The notes: a model not told the origin generated them from the sequence alone. A stretch of DNA of 64,000 nucleotides from Bacteroidota bacterium (GCA_029557895.1 JAKQHT010000010.1:1-64000); one strand, 5' to 3'. Positions 1-10,076 are shown, numbered from the stretch's first letter. A program made the numbers and translations.

Positions 1-1181
1 ACATGAAGCTTGTCATGGTCTACGTGACCAACCATTGGGGCAGCAAGCACTGGATGATTCTCGATTTGCCCAGTAAAGATTGGATTCATTATTGGGAAAA
101 CGGCGAAAAAGGATTCCAGCGCAGCAATTACAGAATGACTACCCAATTTGATACCAATGCTTCCGTGGTTGATGCTAAAGCTTGCATGGACGGATGGTTT
201 GATACTACCATGCCCGATGTCAACCAAAGCAATCCCTTGGTAGTGAATTATATGGTCCAGAACGCAATTTGGTGGATAGAATATGCAGATCTTGACGGTC
301 TTCGGGTTGATACCTATTCTTATAACGACAAAGAAGGTATCGCCCAATGGACCAAAGCAATTATGGACGAATACCCCAACTTCAATATCGTTGGAGAAGT
401 TTGGATGCACGACCAAGCGCAAATGGCTTATTGGCAAAAGGATAGCAAGATTGGAGCCATGCAAGGTTATAATTCCCATCTGCCATCCGTTATGGATTTC
501 ACATTGCATGATGCGATTATGCTAATGTTCAATGAAAATGACCAGGGATGGGACAAAGGCATGTTGCGCGCCTACGACAATTTTGCCAATGATTTTCTAT
601 ATCCTGACATTAATAATATTTTGGTTTTTGCAGGTAACCATGACACCATGCGCATCAACGAGTTGTACCAAGACGATTTGAACAAATATAAAATGGCCTT
701 GGCGCTTATTGCTACCGTTCGCGGGATTCCACAGGTTTACTATGGAGATGAGATAGGCATGATGGGCGATAAGGATAAAAAAGGCGATGGCGACATACGC
801 CAAGATTTTCCAGGGGGCTGGCCGGATGACCAACGCAGTGCATTTACGTCCGAAGGACGTACCGAAAGAGAAAACGCATATTTTGAGTTTACTAAAAAGC
901 TCTTCAATTGGCGAAAACAAAAACACGTCATCCATACCGGAAAGACCACCCATTTTGTGCCTTATGATAATGTGTATGTATATTTTAGGCACAATACTTC
1001 AGAAAAAGTTATGGTTGTCATCAACAACAGCCCCGAAACTCAAACGTTCGGTACGGAGCGTTTTCAGGAAGTACTCGACGGATCCAAAGTTGGAATAGAC
1101 ATTATTTCGGGGACAGACGTGCCATTGACCGGTACGATTACCATTGCGGGAAAAACCCCGATGATCATAGAAATTAAATAA
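1..1181 (+). CDS. Neopullulanase/cyclomaltodextrinase-like GH13 enzyme (5' partial)
   Basis: This is the C-terminal part of a GH13 alpha-amylase-family enzyme of the SusA/neopullulanase type, which cleaves alpha-glucans or cyclodextrins. The reading frame is open to the first base of the window, so the N-terminus and GH13 region I lie outside. Numbering from the first Met (base 3), region II is DGLRVDTYSY with nucleophile Asp103, region III is GEVW with acid/base Glu132, and region IV is AGNHDTMR with His213-Asp214. A beta-sandwich C-terminal domain follows the barrel. It opens a run of five alpha-glucan or esterase genes on the same strand. Being partial, its signal peptide and exact subfamily cannot be judged. 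Confidence 0.9.
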   Translation, partial: MKLVMVYVTNHWGSKHWMILDLPSKDWIHYWENGEKGFQRSNYRMTTQFDTNASVVDAKACMDGWFDTTMPDVNQSNPLVVNYMVQNAIWWIEYADLDGLRVDTYSYNDKEGIAQWTKAIMDEYPNFNIVGEVWMHDQAQMAYWQKDSKIGAMQGYNSHLPSVMDFTLHDAIMLMFNENDQGWDKGMLRAYDNFANDFLYPDINNILVFAGNHDTMRINELYQDDLNKYKMALALIATVRGIPQVYYGDEIGMMGDKDKKGDGDIRQDFPGGWPDDQRSAFTSEGRTERENAYFEFTKKLFNWRKQKHVIHTGKTTHFVPYDNVYVYFRHNTSEKVMVVINNSPETQTFGTERFQEVLDGSKVGIDIISGTDVPLTGTITIAGKTPMIIEIK

Positions 1182-1205
1182 AACCATATCGCTAAAAACC
1201 ACATC

Positions 1206-2177
1206 ATGTATAAATACGGTTTACTCTTATTTTTGGTATTCACATTTTTGGTTTCATGTAAAGGAAAAGAAACCGAAAAACAACAGCCATTACAAGAAAA
1301 CGACCCGATTTTTCAACCTTATGAAGCACTGGTACTGTCAAGCGGCAAGTTGCTGCGTGTAGATAACTTTCCATCAAAATTCATAACACCCAGACCTGTA
1401 GACATTTGGCTGCCAAATAATTACTCTCAAGACAATGTGTATTCAGTTTTGTATATGCACGACGGCCAGTCATTGTTCGACGCTACAGCAACTTGGAACA
1501 AGCAGGAATGGAAAGTGGACGAATGGGCCACACTATTGATGAACGAACAAGCAACTGTCAATTTTATTGTTGTGGCAACCCACAATATTCCGGACATCCG
1601 TTGGCAGGATTATTTTCCGCAGAAAGCGTTCGATTATTTGCCCAATAAAGAACAAGATTCGTTGAGAGCAGCAGCCAAAGCCAATAATTTCAGTCTTGAA
1701 TTTAAAGCCGACGATTACTTGAAATTTTTGGTAGAAGAGTTGAAACCAGTGGTTGACAGAACTTTTTCTACCCATAAAGACCGTGCAAACACTTTTGTTG
1801 CCGGTTCCAGTATGGGCGGGCTCATTTCAATGTACGCTATGTGCGAGTATCCCGAAGTTTTTGGTGGAGCGGGCTGTATTTCCACACACTGGCCCGGACT
1901 GATGCCTGCTGAACACAATCCATTGCCAGAGGCTATTTTTGCCTATATGAATGACCATTTGCCCGACCCAAATAATCATAGGTTTTACTTTGATTATGGT
2001 ACTGAAACACTGGATGCGCACTATCCACAATATGCAAGTGATGTGGATGCCATTTTTCATCAAAAAGGTTATACCGATGTTAATTTTAAGAACCTAAAGT
2101 TTGAAGGCGAAAACCATTCTGAAAGTTCTTGGCAAAAACGACTGGATGTACCTTTTACATTTTTGATGAAACGCTAA
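1206..2177 (+). CDS. Alpha/beta-hydrolase lipoprotein, putative esterase (esterase D/CE1-like)
   Basis: The 323-aa protein starts with a lipoprotein signal (LVSCKGKE, Cys at about residue 18), so it is expected in the envelope. The core matches the putative-esterase family: the strand WLPNNYS, the oxyanion region LYMHDGQ, and the nucleophile elbow GSSMGG with Ser near residue 200. His in GENHSESSW near the C-terminus is the likely catalytic His. It lies 24 bases after the GH13 gene and before the GH31 gene, so it belongs to the alpha-glucan operon. Its substrate cannot be read from the sequence; removal of ester substituents from a glycan, or degradation of another ester, are both possible. 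Confidence 0.82.
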   Translation: MYKYGLLLFLVFTFLVSCKGKETEKQQPLQENDPIFQPYEALVLSSGKLLRVDNFPSKFITPRPVDIWLPNNYSQDNVYSVLYMHDGQSLFDATATWNKQEWKVDEWATLLMNEQATVNFIVVATHNIPDIRWQDYFPQKAFDYLPNKEQDSLRAAAKANNFSLEFKADDYLKFLVEELKPVVDRTFSTHKDRANTFVAGSSMGGLISMYAMCEYPEVFGGAGCISTHWPGLMPAEHNPLPEAIFAYMNDHLPDPNNHRFYFDYGTETLDAHYPQYASDVDAIFHQKGYTDVNFKNLKFEGENHSESSWQKRLDVPFTFLMKR

Positions 2178-2249
2178 TCCGTTTCTGATTTTTCTTAATT
2201 TACGACGTTCCAAAGTTTTCAAACTTAAGGGAAGTTAAAATAAAAAACA

Positions 2250-4625
2250 ATGAAACAGCTTTTTTGCATATCCCTCTTTCTTGGCCAAATCCTTTTTGCG
2301 CAAAACCCAAATCGGATCTTCAAAACCTGTGAGCAAACGGCTTACGGAGCAAAAGTGGAAGTCAGTGACGGCACGTACCAAATCAAATTTTATACTCCGG
2401 AAATCATTGAAACCACTTTTGTGCCAACCGGAGAAGCTAAAATGGCCAACTCGCATGCCGTGGTATCGGACAAAACCTTTTCTGGATTCCGATTTGATGC
2501 CAAAGAAGACCATATCGCACTTTTTACCGAAGGTTTAACCGTCAGCATCCAAAAACAGCCATTTCAGATTTCATATCAATATAAAGGAAAAGATATTTTG
2601 TCGGAAAAGTTGGGTTATGTAAAGAACGATCATTTTGAGTCCATACAGTTCAACCTCGCCAAGGAAGAAATGCTTTATGGCGGTGGCGCCAGGGCTCTGG
2701 GCATGAACCGTCGCGGCTACCGTTTGCAACTCTACAACCGGGCACATTATGGTTTTGAAACCCATAGCGAACTGATGAACTACACCATGCCTATTGTGTT
2801 GTCGTCCAAAAAATATATGATCCATTTTGACAACGCTCCCATTGGGTATTTGGATTTGGACAGCAATAAAGACAATACCCTGACCTACGAAACCATTTCG
2901 GGCCGGAAAACCTATCAAATTGTGGTCGGCGATTCGTGGGATGATTTGTTGGATAACTACACCGATTTGACCGGAAAACAACCCATGTTGCCACGTTGGG
3001 CTTTGGGCAATTTTTCGAGTCGATTTGGCTATCATTCACAAAAAGAAACGATCGAAACCATTGAAAAATTTAAATCAGATGAAATTCCTGTAGATGCGAT
3101 AATCCTCGATTTGTATTGGTTTGGCAAAGAGGTTCAAGGCACAATGGGTAATTTGGCGTTCGACAGGGATTCGTTTCCCAACCCGAAGCAGATGATAAAA
3201 ACCCTTCAGGATAAAAACGTGGAAACCATCCTTATCACCGAGCCGTTTATTTTGACCACATCCAACCGTTGGGACGAAGCGGTATCAAAAAATGCCTTGG
3301 CAAAAGACAGTATCGGTAAACCGGCCACATACGATTTTTACTTCGGAAACACAGGCTTGATCGATATTTACAAACCCTCGGGTTACGACTGGTTCAAAAA
3401 CATCAATAAGGAGCTATTAGATATAGGTATTACCGGCATTTGGGGCGATTTGGGCGAGCCAGAAGTACATCCGCATTGGGTACAACACGCCACCGGAACA
3501 GCCAATGAGGTCCACAACATTTACGGTCACGATTGGGCGAGAATGGTACAAGAAGCCTTCCGTGAAGCAAAACCCGACCAACGGGAGTTTATCCTGATGC
3601 GTGCCGGTTATTCAGGGTCGCAACGCTATGGTATGGTGCCGTGGACGGGCGATGTAAACCGTACATGGGGAGGACTCCAGAGCCAGCCAGAAATTTCCTT
3701 GCAAATGGGCATGCAAGGCATTGGCTATATGCACTCCGATTTGGGTGGTTTTGCAGGAGCCAATCTCGACGACGAACTCTATGTGCGTTGGTTGCAATAT
3801 GGTGTGTTTCAGCCTATATTCCGCCCTCATGCCCAAGAAGAAGTGCCCAGCGAACCCATCTTTAGAAGTGAAAAAGCCAAGCAATTGTCCAAAACGGCCA
3901 TCGCATTGCGTTACCAACTGCTGCCATATAATTACAATATGGTTTTTGAAAATTCGACTAAAGGAAAACCTTTGATGCGACCCTTGTTTTTTGAAGATGA
4001 CAGTGAAAATTTGAACGATTATTCCAAGACCTATTTATGGGGCGAAAATATTTTGGTGTCGCCTGTTTTGGAGTCAGGGGTTCAATCGCAAGTGGTGTAT
4101 TTCCCAAAACATTACAATTGGTTCGATTTTTATTCCGATGAAACCTTCAAAGGTGGCAGCACGGTGAACTACGAAGTCAAGGAAAACAGCATCCCGACTT
4201 TTGTGCGTGGCGGCAGTTTTATTCCGCTTGCAAAACCCATGCAGAGCACCAAGGAATACGACGGAAACGCGCTGGTGCTCCATTATTATTTTGATGAAAC
4301 CGTAAGTGCTTCGGAATACGAACAATACAACGACGACGGCAAAACAGCAAACGCTTATGAAAAAGGCGAATATGAAATTCTGGAATTTGAGGCCGAACGG
4401 AACCAGCAAACTTTAAACATTACTTTTGAAGCTGAAATTGGTAAAAATCAACGAGATTTAAACAAAGACATCACTTTGGTCATTCATAATTTACAGAAGC
4501 AACCCAAACAGATAAAAACCGACCGCAAACGTCAAAAATTTCAGTGGCATCCGGTGCAAAAAACTCTAACGTTTTCCGTAGATTGGAATACTTCCAAGAC
4601 GAAAAAAATAAATATCAAACTCTAA
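2250..4625 (+). CDS. GH31 alpha-glucosidase, secreted
   Basis: The 791-aa protein has an N-terminal signal peptide ending near FAQ, an N-terminal beta-sandwich, a (beta/alpha)8 barrel and C-terminal beta domains, the usual GH31 order and length. The nucleophile motif is WGDLGEPE (Asp400) and the acid/base motif is WTGDVNRTW (Asp468). The motif MHSDLGGF, usual for GH31, follows. It is expected to release glucose from the non-reducing ends of alpha-glucan oligosaccharides produced by the neighbouring GH13 enzymes, in the periplasm. It is 72 bases after the esterase and 12 bases before the next GH13 gene. A related alpha-xylosidase or other GH31 specificity is not excluded. Confidence 0.9.
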   Translation: MKQLFCISLFLGQILFAQNPNRIFKTCEQTAYGAKVEVSDGTYQIKFYTPEIIETTFVPTGEAKMANSHAVVSDKTFSGFRFDAKEDHIALFTEGLTVSIQKQPFQISYQYKGKDILSEKLGYVKNDHFESIQFNLAKEEMLYGGGARALGMNRRGYRLQLYNRAHYGFETHSELMNYTMPIVLSSKKYMIHFDNAPIGYLDLDSNKDNTLTYETISGRKTYQIVVGDSWDDLLDNYTDLTGKQPMLPRWALGNFSSRFGYHSQKETIETIEKFKSDEIPVDAIILDLYWFGKEVQGTMGNLAFDRDSFPNPKQMIKTLQDKNVETILITEPFILTTSNRWDEAVSKNALAKDSIGKPATYDFYFGNTGLIDIYKPSGYDWFKNINKELLDIGITGIWGDLGEPEVHPHWVQHATGTANEVHNIYGHDWARMVQEAFREAKPDQREFILMRAGYSGSQRYGMVPWTGDVNRTWGGLQSQPEISLQMGMQGIGYMHSDLGGFAGANLDDELYVRWLQYGVFQPIFRPHAQEEVPSEPIFRSEKAKQLSKTAIALRYQLLPYNYNMVFENSTKGKPLMRPLFFEDDSENLNDYSKTYLWGENILVSPVLESGVQSQVVYFPKHYNWFDFYSDETFKGGSTVNYEVKENSIPTFVRGGSFIPLAKPMQSTKEYDGNALVLHYYFDETVSASEYEQYNDDGKTANAYEKGEYEILEFEAERNQQTLNITFEAEIGKNQRDLNKDITLVIHNLQKQPKQIKTDRKRQKFQWHPVQKTLTFSVDWNTSKTKKINIKL

Positions 4626-4637
4626 AAATAATCCAAA

Positions 4638-6524
4638 ATGAAACACTTAAACTATATCTTATCAACCTTGATTATTGTCGGTTTCTTTGGATGTAAAAAC
4701 GAAAAGAAAATTAAACAGGAACCTACAAGACCAAAACAGGAGATGAAGAAAAAAGAAGTTGTATATCAGGTTTTTACACGATTATTCAGCAACACCAATA
4801 CTACCAACAAACCCTGGGGTACGATTGAGGAAAACGGCGTGGGAAAATTTAATGATTTTACCGATAAAGCCTTGGAAGAAATCAAGGATTTGGGCGTCAC
4901 ATATATTTGGTACACCGGTGTGCCTCACCACGATGTGATTACCGATTACACCCAATACGGCATTTCCAATGATGACCCAGATGTGGTAAAAGGACGTGCC
5001 GGTTCGCCTTATGCGGTTAAAGATTATTACAACGTGAATCCGGATTTAGCCGAAAATGTAGAAAATCGTTTACAGGAATTTGATGCCCTAATTGCCCGTT
5101 CGCACAAAGCCGGACTGAAAGTAATTATCGATATTGTGCCCAATCACGTGGCACGGAATTACCAAAGTTTGACCAATCCCGAAGGCACGACCGATTTTGG
5201 TGCCGAAGACGATACCTCGGTGACCTACCATGTAAACAACAATTTTTATTACAATCCGGGAGAGCCTTTCCTAGTGCCCAATTGGCGCAACGGTTATCTG
5301 CCTTTGGGTGGCGAAAAACATCCTTTGGCTGATGGCAAATTCGACGAAAATCCGGCCAAATGGACCGGCAACGGGTCGCGTGCCTCGCAACCCGATATGC
5401 ACGATTGGTACGAAACCGTAAAAGTGAATTATGGTGTGAGTCCCGATGGTCACAAAGATTTTGACGAGTTGCCACAAGGGTTTGAACATGAAGATTATAA
5501 AGCACATTATGACTTTTGGAAAGACAAGACCGTGCCCAGCTCTTGGGTGAAATTCAAGGATATAGCCCTGTATTGGATCAATAAAGGTGTTGACGGTTTT
5601 AGGTATGATATGGCCGAAATGGTTCCGGTGGAATTTTGGAGTTATATGAACAGCCACATCAAAATGCAAAATGCCGATGCGTTTTTGTTGGCCGAGGTGT
5701 ATAATCCGTCGCTTTACAGGGATTATATCCAAAAAGGGAAAATGGATTATCTGTACGACAAGGTACAGTTGTATGACACCATTAAAAACGTGATGCAAGG
5801 CCACGGCAGTACCAATCATATCCCGCCCATTCAGGACGATTTGAGGGATATTGAACATCACATGTTGCACTTTTTGGAAAACCACGACGAACAGCGTATC
5901 GCCAGTCCCGATTTTGCCGGAAATGCCAAAAAAGGGAAACCCGCCATGGTGGTATCGACAACCATCAGTACTTCGCCTACAATGGTGTATTTCGGGCAGG
6001 AATTTGGTGAGCCGGGTGCCGAAGATTTAGGTTACGGCGACCCAACGCGAACCTCCATTTTTGACTACGGAAGCGTACCAAGCGTGGTGCGGTGGGTAAA
6101 CGACAAAAAATTTGACGGGGGGCAATCCACTCCAGAAGAATTGGGACTCCGTGATTTTTACAAGAGATTGTTGAATTTTACCATAAACAGCTCGGCATTG
6201 GCAGGACAGTATCAGGATATCCACCTGTACAACCAAGCCCATACCGAATGGTACAACGATAAGGTACTGTCGTTTGTGCGTTGGAGCACCGACGAACGTT
6301 TGATTGTGGTGGCCAATTTCAATGCCGAAAATACTTATGGATTTGAACTGCAATTGCCCGAAGATGTCGTTACGAAATTAGGACTTTCAGACGGCGAATA
6401 CAGTGTCAAAGATCAATTGTACAACACATACTCATCAACATTAAAAGTACAACACGGAAAGGCTAAAGTACGGATAGATGTAGGGCCTTTGGAGTCGTTT
6501 ATTTTAAAAATAGAAACACTATGA
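4638..6524 (+). CDS. GH13 alpha-amylase lipoprotein (628 aa)
   Basis: A lipoprotein signal (VGFFGCKNE) anchors this large alpha-amylase-family enzyme in a membrane. All four GH13 regions are visible: DIVPNHV (I), GFRYDMAE with nucleophile Asp324 (II), LLAEVYN with acid/base Glu353 (III) and LENHDEQR with His416-Asp417 (IV). A long insertion rich in Asn, Gly and Trp lies between regions I and II (about residues 175-290). A C-terminal beta domain ends the protein. Family knowledge supports hydrolysis of alpha-1,4-glucans. Its stop codon overlaps the next gene's start in ATGA, so the two amylases are translationally coupled. Confidence 0.9.
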   Translation: MKHLNYILSTLIIVGFFGCKNEKKIKQEPTRPKQEMKKKEVVYQVFTRLFSNTNTTNKPWGTIEENGVGKFNDFTDKALEEIKDLGVTYIWYTGVPHHDVITDYTQYGISNDDPDVVKGRAGSPYAVKDYYNVNPDLAENVENRLQEFDALIARSHKAGLKVIIDIVPNHVARNYQSLTNPEGTTDFGAEDDTSVTYHVNNNFYYNPGEPFLVPNWRNGYLPLGGEKHPLADGKFDENPAKWTGNGSRASQPDMHDWYETVKVNYGVSPDGHKDFDELPQGFEHEDYKAHYDFWKDKTVPSSWVKFKDIALYWINKGVDGFRYDMAEMVPVEFWSYMNSHIKMQNADAFLLAEVYNPSLYRDYIQKGKMDYLYDKVQLYDTIKNVMQGHGSTNHIPPIQDDLRDIEHHMLHFLENHDEQRIASPDFAGNAKKGKPAMVVSTTISTSPTMVYFGQEFGEPGAEDLGYGDPTRTSIFDYGSVPSVVRWVNDKKFDGGQSTPEELGLRDFYKRLLNFTINSSALAGQYQDIHLYNQAHTEWYNDKVLSFVRWSTDERLIVVANFNAENTYGFELQLPEDVVTKLGLSDGEYSVKDQLYNTYSSTLKVQHGKAKVRIDVGPLESFILKIETL

Positions 6525-7957
6525 AAAAACTCGTATTTGCAATTTTAGTAATGGCAGCTATAATAAGCTGTAAGGAAAACAAGAATGAACCAGCTGTAGA
6601 AACAGGAGCCATAACACAGCCCGATATTGCACCAATAACAGACGAACTTGCCGAAACAGCCGTGATTTATGAAGCCAATATTCGCCAATATTCACCCGAA
6701 GGAACTTTTAAGGCGTTTGCAAAAGACATTCCGGTGTTGAAAGAATTAGGCGTAAAAATCATTTGGGTAATGCCCATCAATAAAATTTCGGAAGTAAAAC
6801 GCAAGGCCACCGACAATAAGTTCACAAGTGAAATCGAAGACGAAAACGAACGAAAAAAATATCTGGGCAGCTATTATTCCGTATCCGATTACCGTTCTAT
6901 CAATCCCGAATTTGGTACTTTAGAAGACTTTAAGGATCTGGTTGATGTTGCGCACAAAAACGGTATTTATGTGATTGTAGATTGGGTGCCCAACCACACC
7001 GGGTGGGACCACCCTTGGATTGAAGAACATCCGGAATATTACACGCAAAATGAAGCCGGGGAAATCATTGACCCCATCAACCCGGATACAGGCGAATCGT
7101 GGGGATGGACCGACGTTGCCGACCTTAATTACGATAACCAAGAAATGCGCAATGCCATGATATCCGATTTGAAATATTGGGTAGAAGAATTCAATATCGA
7201 CGGCTACCGTATGGATGTGGCTCACAAAGTTCCTGCTGATTTCTTTAAGCGTGCCATAGATACATTAAAGGCCATAAAACCAGTATTTATGTTGGCAGAA
7301 GCTGAACAATTGGATTTATTACAAAATGGGTTTGACATGCATTACGCTTGGGAAGGCCATCACATTTTTAACCAAATTGCTATGGGCGAAAAAACACTGA
7401 AGGATTTTGATGAATATATGTTAAAGACCGATACTGTGCTTAAAATCAAAGGTATCAACATGAATTTTGTAACCAACCATGACGAAAATTCTTGGAAAGG
7501 AACTTTAAAAGAACGTATGCCGCACAGCAAGGAAATCTTTACGGCCTTGAGCTATACAATTCCCGGTATGCCGTTGTTATATTCCGGACAGGAATACGAT
7601 TTGGAGCATCGTTTGAAATTTTTTGAAAAAGATTCTATCCCAAAGACAAAAGGCGCTTATTTTGAGTTTCTAAAAAACATGGGACAATTAAAAAACACCA
7701 ACAAAGCCCTGAACGGAGGTACACAGCCTGCAGCTTATAAAAGATTGAATGCCGACAATGAAAATGTATTGGTATTTCAGCGTGCAAAAGACGGTGATAC
7801 TCTCATCTTTATTGGTAATTTTTCAAAAGAAATACAGACCATAACCCCAGAAGCCACAGGTGAATTTACCGATTTCCTTTTGAGCCAAACCACAAAACTT
7901 GAGGGAGGTACGGTTACATTGCAACCTTGGGAATTCAGGATTTTAGTAAACAATTGA
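6521..7957 (+). CDS. GH13 alpha-amylase lipoprotein (478 aa)
   Basis: This second GH13 lipoprotein of the operon has the signal AAIISCKEN. GH13 regions are DWVPNHTG (I), DGYRMDVAH with nucleophile Asp232 (II), MLAEAEQ with Glu260 (III) and VTNHDENS with His320-Asp321 (IV). It lacks the long insertion of its 628-aa neighbour, so the two are likely to differ in substrate length or position rather than be recent duplicates. The start overlaps the upstream stop by four bases (ATGA). The stop overlaps the start of msrB (TGATG), so the transcript almost surely continues into the methionine sulfoxide reductases. Confidence 0.9.
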   Translation: MKKLVFAILVMAAIISCKENKNEPAVETGAITQPDIAPITDELAETAVIYEANIRQYSPEGTFKAFAKDIPVLKELGVKIIWVMPINKISEVKRKATDNKFTSEIEDENERKKYLGSYYSVSDYRSINPEFGTLEDFKDLVDVAHKNGIYVIVDWVPNHTGWDHPWIEEHPEYYTQNEAGEIIDPINPDTGESWGWTDVADLNYDNQEMRNAMISDLKYWVEEFNIDGYRMDVAHKVPADFFKRAIDTLKAIKPVFMLAEAEQLDLLQNGFDMHYAWEGHHIFNQIAMGEKTLKDFDEYMLKTDTVLKIKGINMNFVTNHDENSWKGTLKERMPHSKEIFTALSYTIPGMPLLYSGQEYDLEHRLKFFEKDSIPKTKGAYFEFLKNMGQLKNTNKALNGGTQPAAYKRLNADNENVLVFQRAKDGDTLIFIGNFSKEIQTITPEATGEFTDFLLSQTTKLEGGTVTLQPWEFRILVNN

Positions 7958-8418
7958 TGCTTACTTGGAGCGACATCATAGAATTTACGCTTCGGGGCAA
8001 TCCCGAACCGGACAATCGTTTGGTAAAGACCGATGTAGAGTGGAAAGCCCAACTCTCCCATGATCAATATCGGATTACAAGGGGAAAAAACACCGAAATG
8101 GCAGGCACTGGAGCTTTTTGCCATTCATTTGAAAGTGGTACTTACCATTGTGTCTGTTGCGACACACCCTTGTTCGACTCGTCCATTAAATATGAATCAC
8201 GATCCGGATGGCCGAGTTTTACCCAACCCGTTAAAGCCAATGCCATTAAATACGAAAAGGACAGTTCGTATGGCATGGTTCGGGTAGAGATTTCCTGCAA
8301 TGTTTGCGATGCACATCTTGGACATGTTTTTCCAGACGGACCGCCGCCAAGTGGTTTGCGTTATTGTGTCAATTCGGCATCGATAAAAATGGTAACCAAT
8401 GGAAATTCAAAATCTTGA
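7957..8418 (+). CDS. msrB: Peptide-methionine (R)-S-oxide reductase MsrB
   Basis: This enzyme reduces the R epimer of methionine sulfoxide in proteins. The 153-aa protein has both zinc-binding pairs, CVCC and CNVC, and the catalytic Cys in RYCVNSAS (Cys137). I chose the ATG at 7957 because it forms a TGATG stop/start overlap with the amylase gene; an in-frame ATG 30 bases upstream lies inside that gene. There is no signal peptide, so it is probably cytoplasmic although it is coupled to a secreted amylase. It overlaps msrA by 20 bases. Confidence 0.93.
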   Translation: MLTWSDIIEFTLRGNPEPDNRLVKTDVEWKAQLSHDQYRITRGKNTEMAGTGAFCHSFESGTYHCVCCDTPLFDSSIKYESRSGWPSFTQPVKANAIKYEKDSSYGMVRVEISCNVCDAHLGHVFPDGPPPSGLRYCVNSASIKMVTNGNSKS

Positions 8419-8953
8419 AAAAGCAACTCTTGGAGGTGGATGTTTTTGGTGTCTCGATGCGATTTTTCGTGAGGTATCGGGCATTGTTTCCGTAACATCC
8501 GGCTATTCGGGTGGCAAAGTTCCGGGCAAGCCCACTTATCGGGAAGTTTGTTCGGGTTTGACAGGCCATGCAGAAGTGGTGCAGCTTGCCTTTGAACCCG
8601 TTAAGATTTCATACAGGGAAATTCTGGAGATTTTTATGGTCATTCACGACCCTACCACGTACAATAGGCAAGGCGCCGATATCGGCACGCAATACCGATC
8701 CGTGGTGTTTTGCCATGATGATGTTCAAAAAGACGTTGCTGCGTCGGTTGTTGCATCATTTTCAAAGTATTATGACTTTCCGATAGTTACTGAAATATCG
8801 CCGCTGGACAAGTTTTATGAAGCCGAAAGCTACCATCAAGATTATTACAGATCCAATCCGGAGCAAGGCTATTGCAATTATGTCATCGCACCGAAACTCG
8901 CAAAATTCCGTGAGCGTTATGGTGATAAATTGATATTAAGGGATAAACCTTGA
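8399..8953 (+). CDS. msrA: Peptide-methionine (S)-S-oxide reductase MsrA
   Basis: This 184-aa protein has the MsrA signature GGGCFWC near the N-terminus (catalytic Cys15) and the family motifs SGYSGG, GHAEVV and GADIGTQYRS. It reduces S-epimer methionine sulfoxide and complements MsrB, with which it shares a 20-base overlap in a different frame. No signal peptide is seen. The following 217 bases hold no gene, only AT-rich sequence with the promoter of the next gene, so msrA is the probable end of the alpha-glucan/msr transcript. Confidence 0.94.
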   Translation: MEIQNLEKATLGGGCFWCLDAIFREVSGIVSVTSGYSGGKVPGKPTYREVCSGLTGHAEVVQLAFEPVKISYREILEIFMVIHDPTTYNRQGADIGTQYRSVVFCHDDVQKDVAASVVASFSKYYDFPIVTEISPLDKFYEAESYHQDYYRSNPEQGYCNYVIAPKLAKFRERYGDKLILRDKP

Positions 8954-9119
8954 ACAGTTTCTTTTTTTTCAAAAAATTTATAATTAAGCGTCTCTTTATT
9001 AGGCTTTAATAAGTTTAAAGGCAAAACTCTGTTTGCAGAACAAACCTTGATGAAACATAATGGTTCTATGTAAAACATATTCATTATTAAAGGTTTGCAA
9101 ATATTAAGACATTGCACTG

Positions 9120-9149
9120 TTGGTTAAAAATCAATTTTCAATATCTTTG
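9120..9149 (+). promoter_or_regulatory. Flavobacterial promoter for tesB (TTG-N19-TATCTTTG)
   Basis: A TTG at 9120-9122 and TATCTTTG at 9142-9149 are 19 bases apart, within the TTG-N17-23-TAnnTTTG pattern known for Bacteroidota housekeeping promoters. The tesB ATG lies 22 bases downstream of the -7 box. A purine-rich GGGAGG just after the box could aid ribosome binding. Confidence 0.7.
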
Positions 9150-9171
9150 GGAGGATAATAAAAACAACACC

Positions 9172-10032
9172 ATGAACAGTACCAAAGATCTGTTGGGACT
9201 ATTGAATTTGAGGCAGGTTGCGCCCCATCGTTTTTTGGGCGATAGTAAAACCGTAGGAAGCCCCAATGTTTTTGGTGGACAAGTACTTGCACAGGCGCTC
9301 AATGCTGCCTACCGTACCATTGCCAACGGCAGGACGCTACATTCAATGCATTCCTATTTTCTTGAACCGGGAAGTTTAGAGTTGCCCATCGAATTTGAAG
9401 TGGATTCGGTAAGAGACGGCGGTAGCTTTTCCATAAGGAGGGTTTCGGCTTTGCAGCAAGCCAAGACAATATTCATTCTTTCGGCATCTTTCCACAAAAC
9501 CGAAGACGGACACGAGCACCAAATAGAAATGCCGAAAAACATAAAACAACCGCATGAACTGATGAGTTGGACGGAGATTGTGAGAGAATATGGGGAATTT
9601 ATCCCACCAAGAACCCGTGGATTTTTGGAAATCGACCGTCCTGTGGAGTTTAAGCCCTTGGAGATAACCAATCCGTTTGAAAAGAAAGACCTTCCGGCGG
9701 CTACCAATGTTTGGTTTAAGCTCAAGGATGTATCCGAACCATTGAATCTGCCATCCAAACAGCAAATTCTTACTTACATATCCGATTACAATATTCTTGC
9801 AGCTGCAATGAACCGCCATGCGAGCAAAGCGCATTGGGACAATACCCAAACGGCAAGCCTTGACCATTCCATGTGGTATTTTCGTGATTTCGATTTTGAC
9901 GATTGGTTGTTGTATGCCATCGAATCGCCCAATGCTTCCAATGCCAGAGGGTTTTCCAAAGGCAATATCTTTACGCAGGATGGCAAACTTGTGGCGTCAG
10001 TTGCTCAAGAAGGATTGATGCGTCCAAAGTGA
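9172..10032 (+). CDS. tesB: Acyl-CoA thioesterase II (TesB family)
   Basis: This double-hotdog thioesterase hydrolyses acyl-CoA to free fatty acid and CoA. From the ATG at 9172 it is 286 aa, exactly the length of E. coli TesB; an in-frame ATG 60 bases upstream precedes the -7 box and is rejected. The motifs FGGQV, HSYFL and LDHSMW are present. Residues matching the E. coli Asp-Thr-Gln triad are Asp in ISDYN, Ser (for Thr) in ASLDHS, and Gln in AQEGLMR. It stands alone with its own promoter. Confidence 0.92.
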   Translation: MNSTKDLLGLLNLRQVAPHRFLGDSKTVGSPNVFGGQVLAQALNAAYRTIANGRTLHSMHSYFLEPGSLELPIEFEVDSVRDGGSFSIRRVSALQQAKTIFILSASFHKTEDGHEHQIEMPKNIKQPHELMSWTEIVREYGEFIPPRTRGFLEIDRPVEFKPLEITNPFEKKDLPAATNVWFKLKDVSEPLNLPSKQQILTYISDYNILAAAMNRHASKAHWDNTQTASLDHSMWYFRDFDFDDWLLYAIESPNASNARGFSKGNIFTQDGKLVASVAQEGLMRPK

Positions 10033-10076
10033 TTAACGATTGACGATTTGGAATTTCGAAAATTTAATTTAATACC

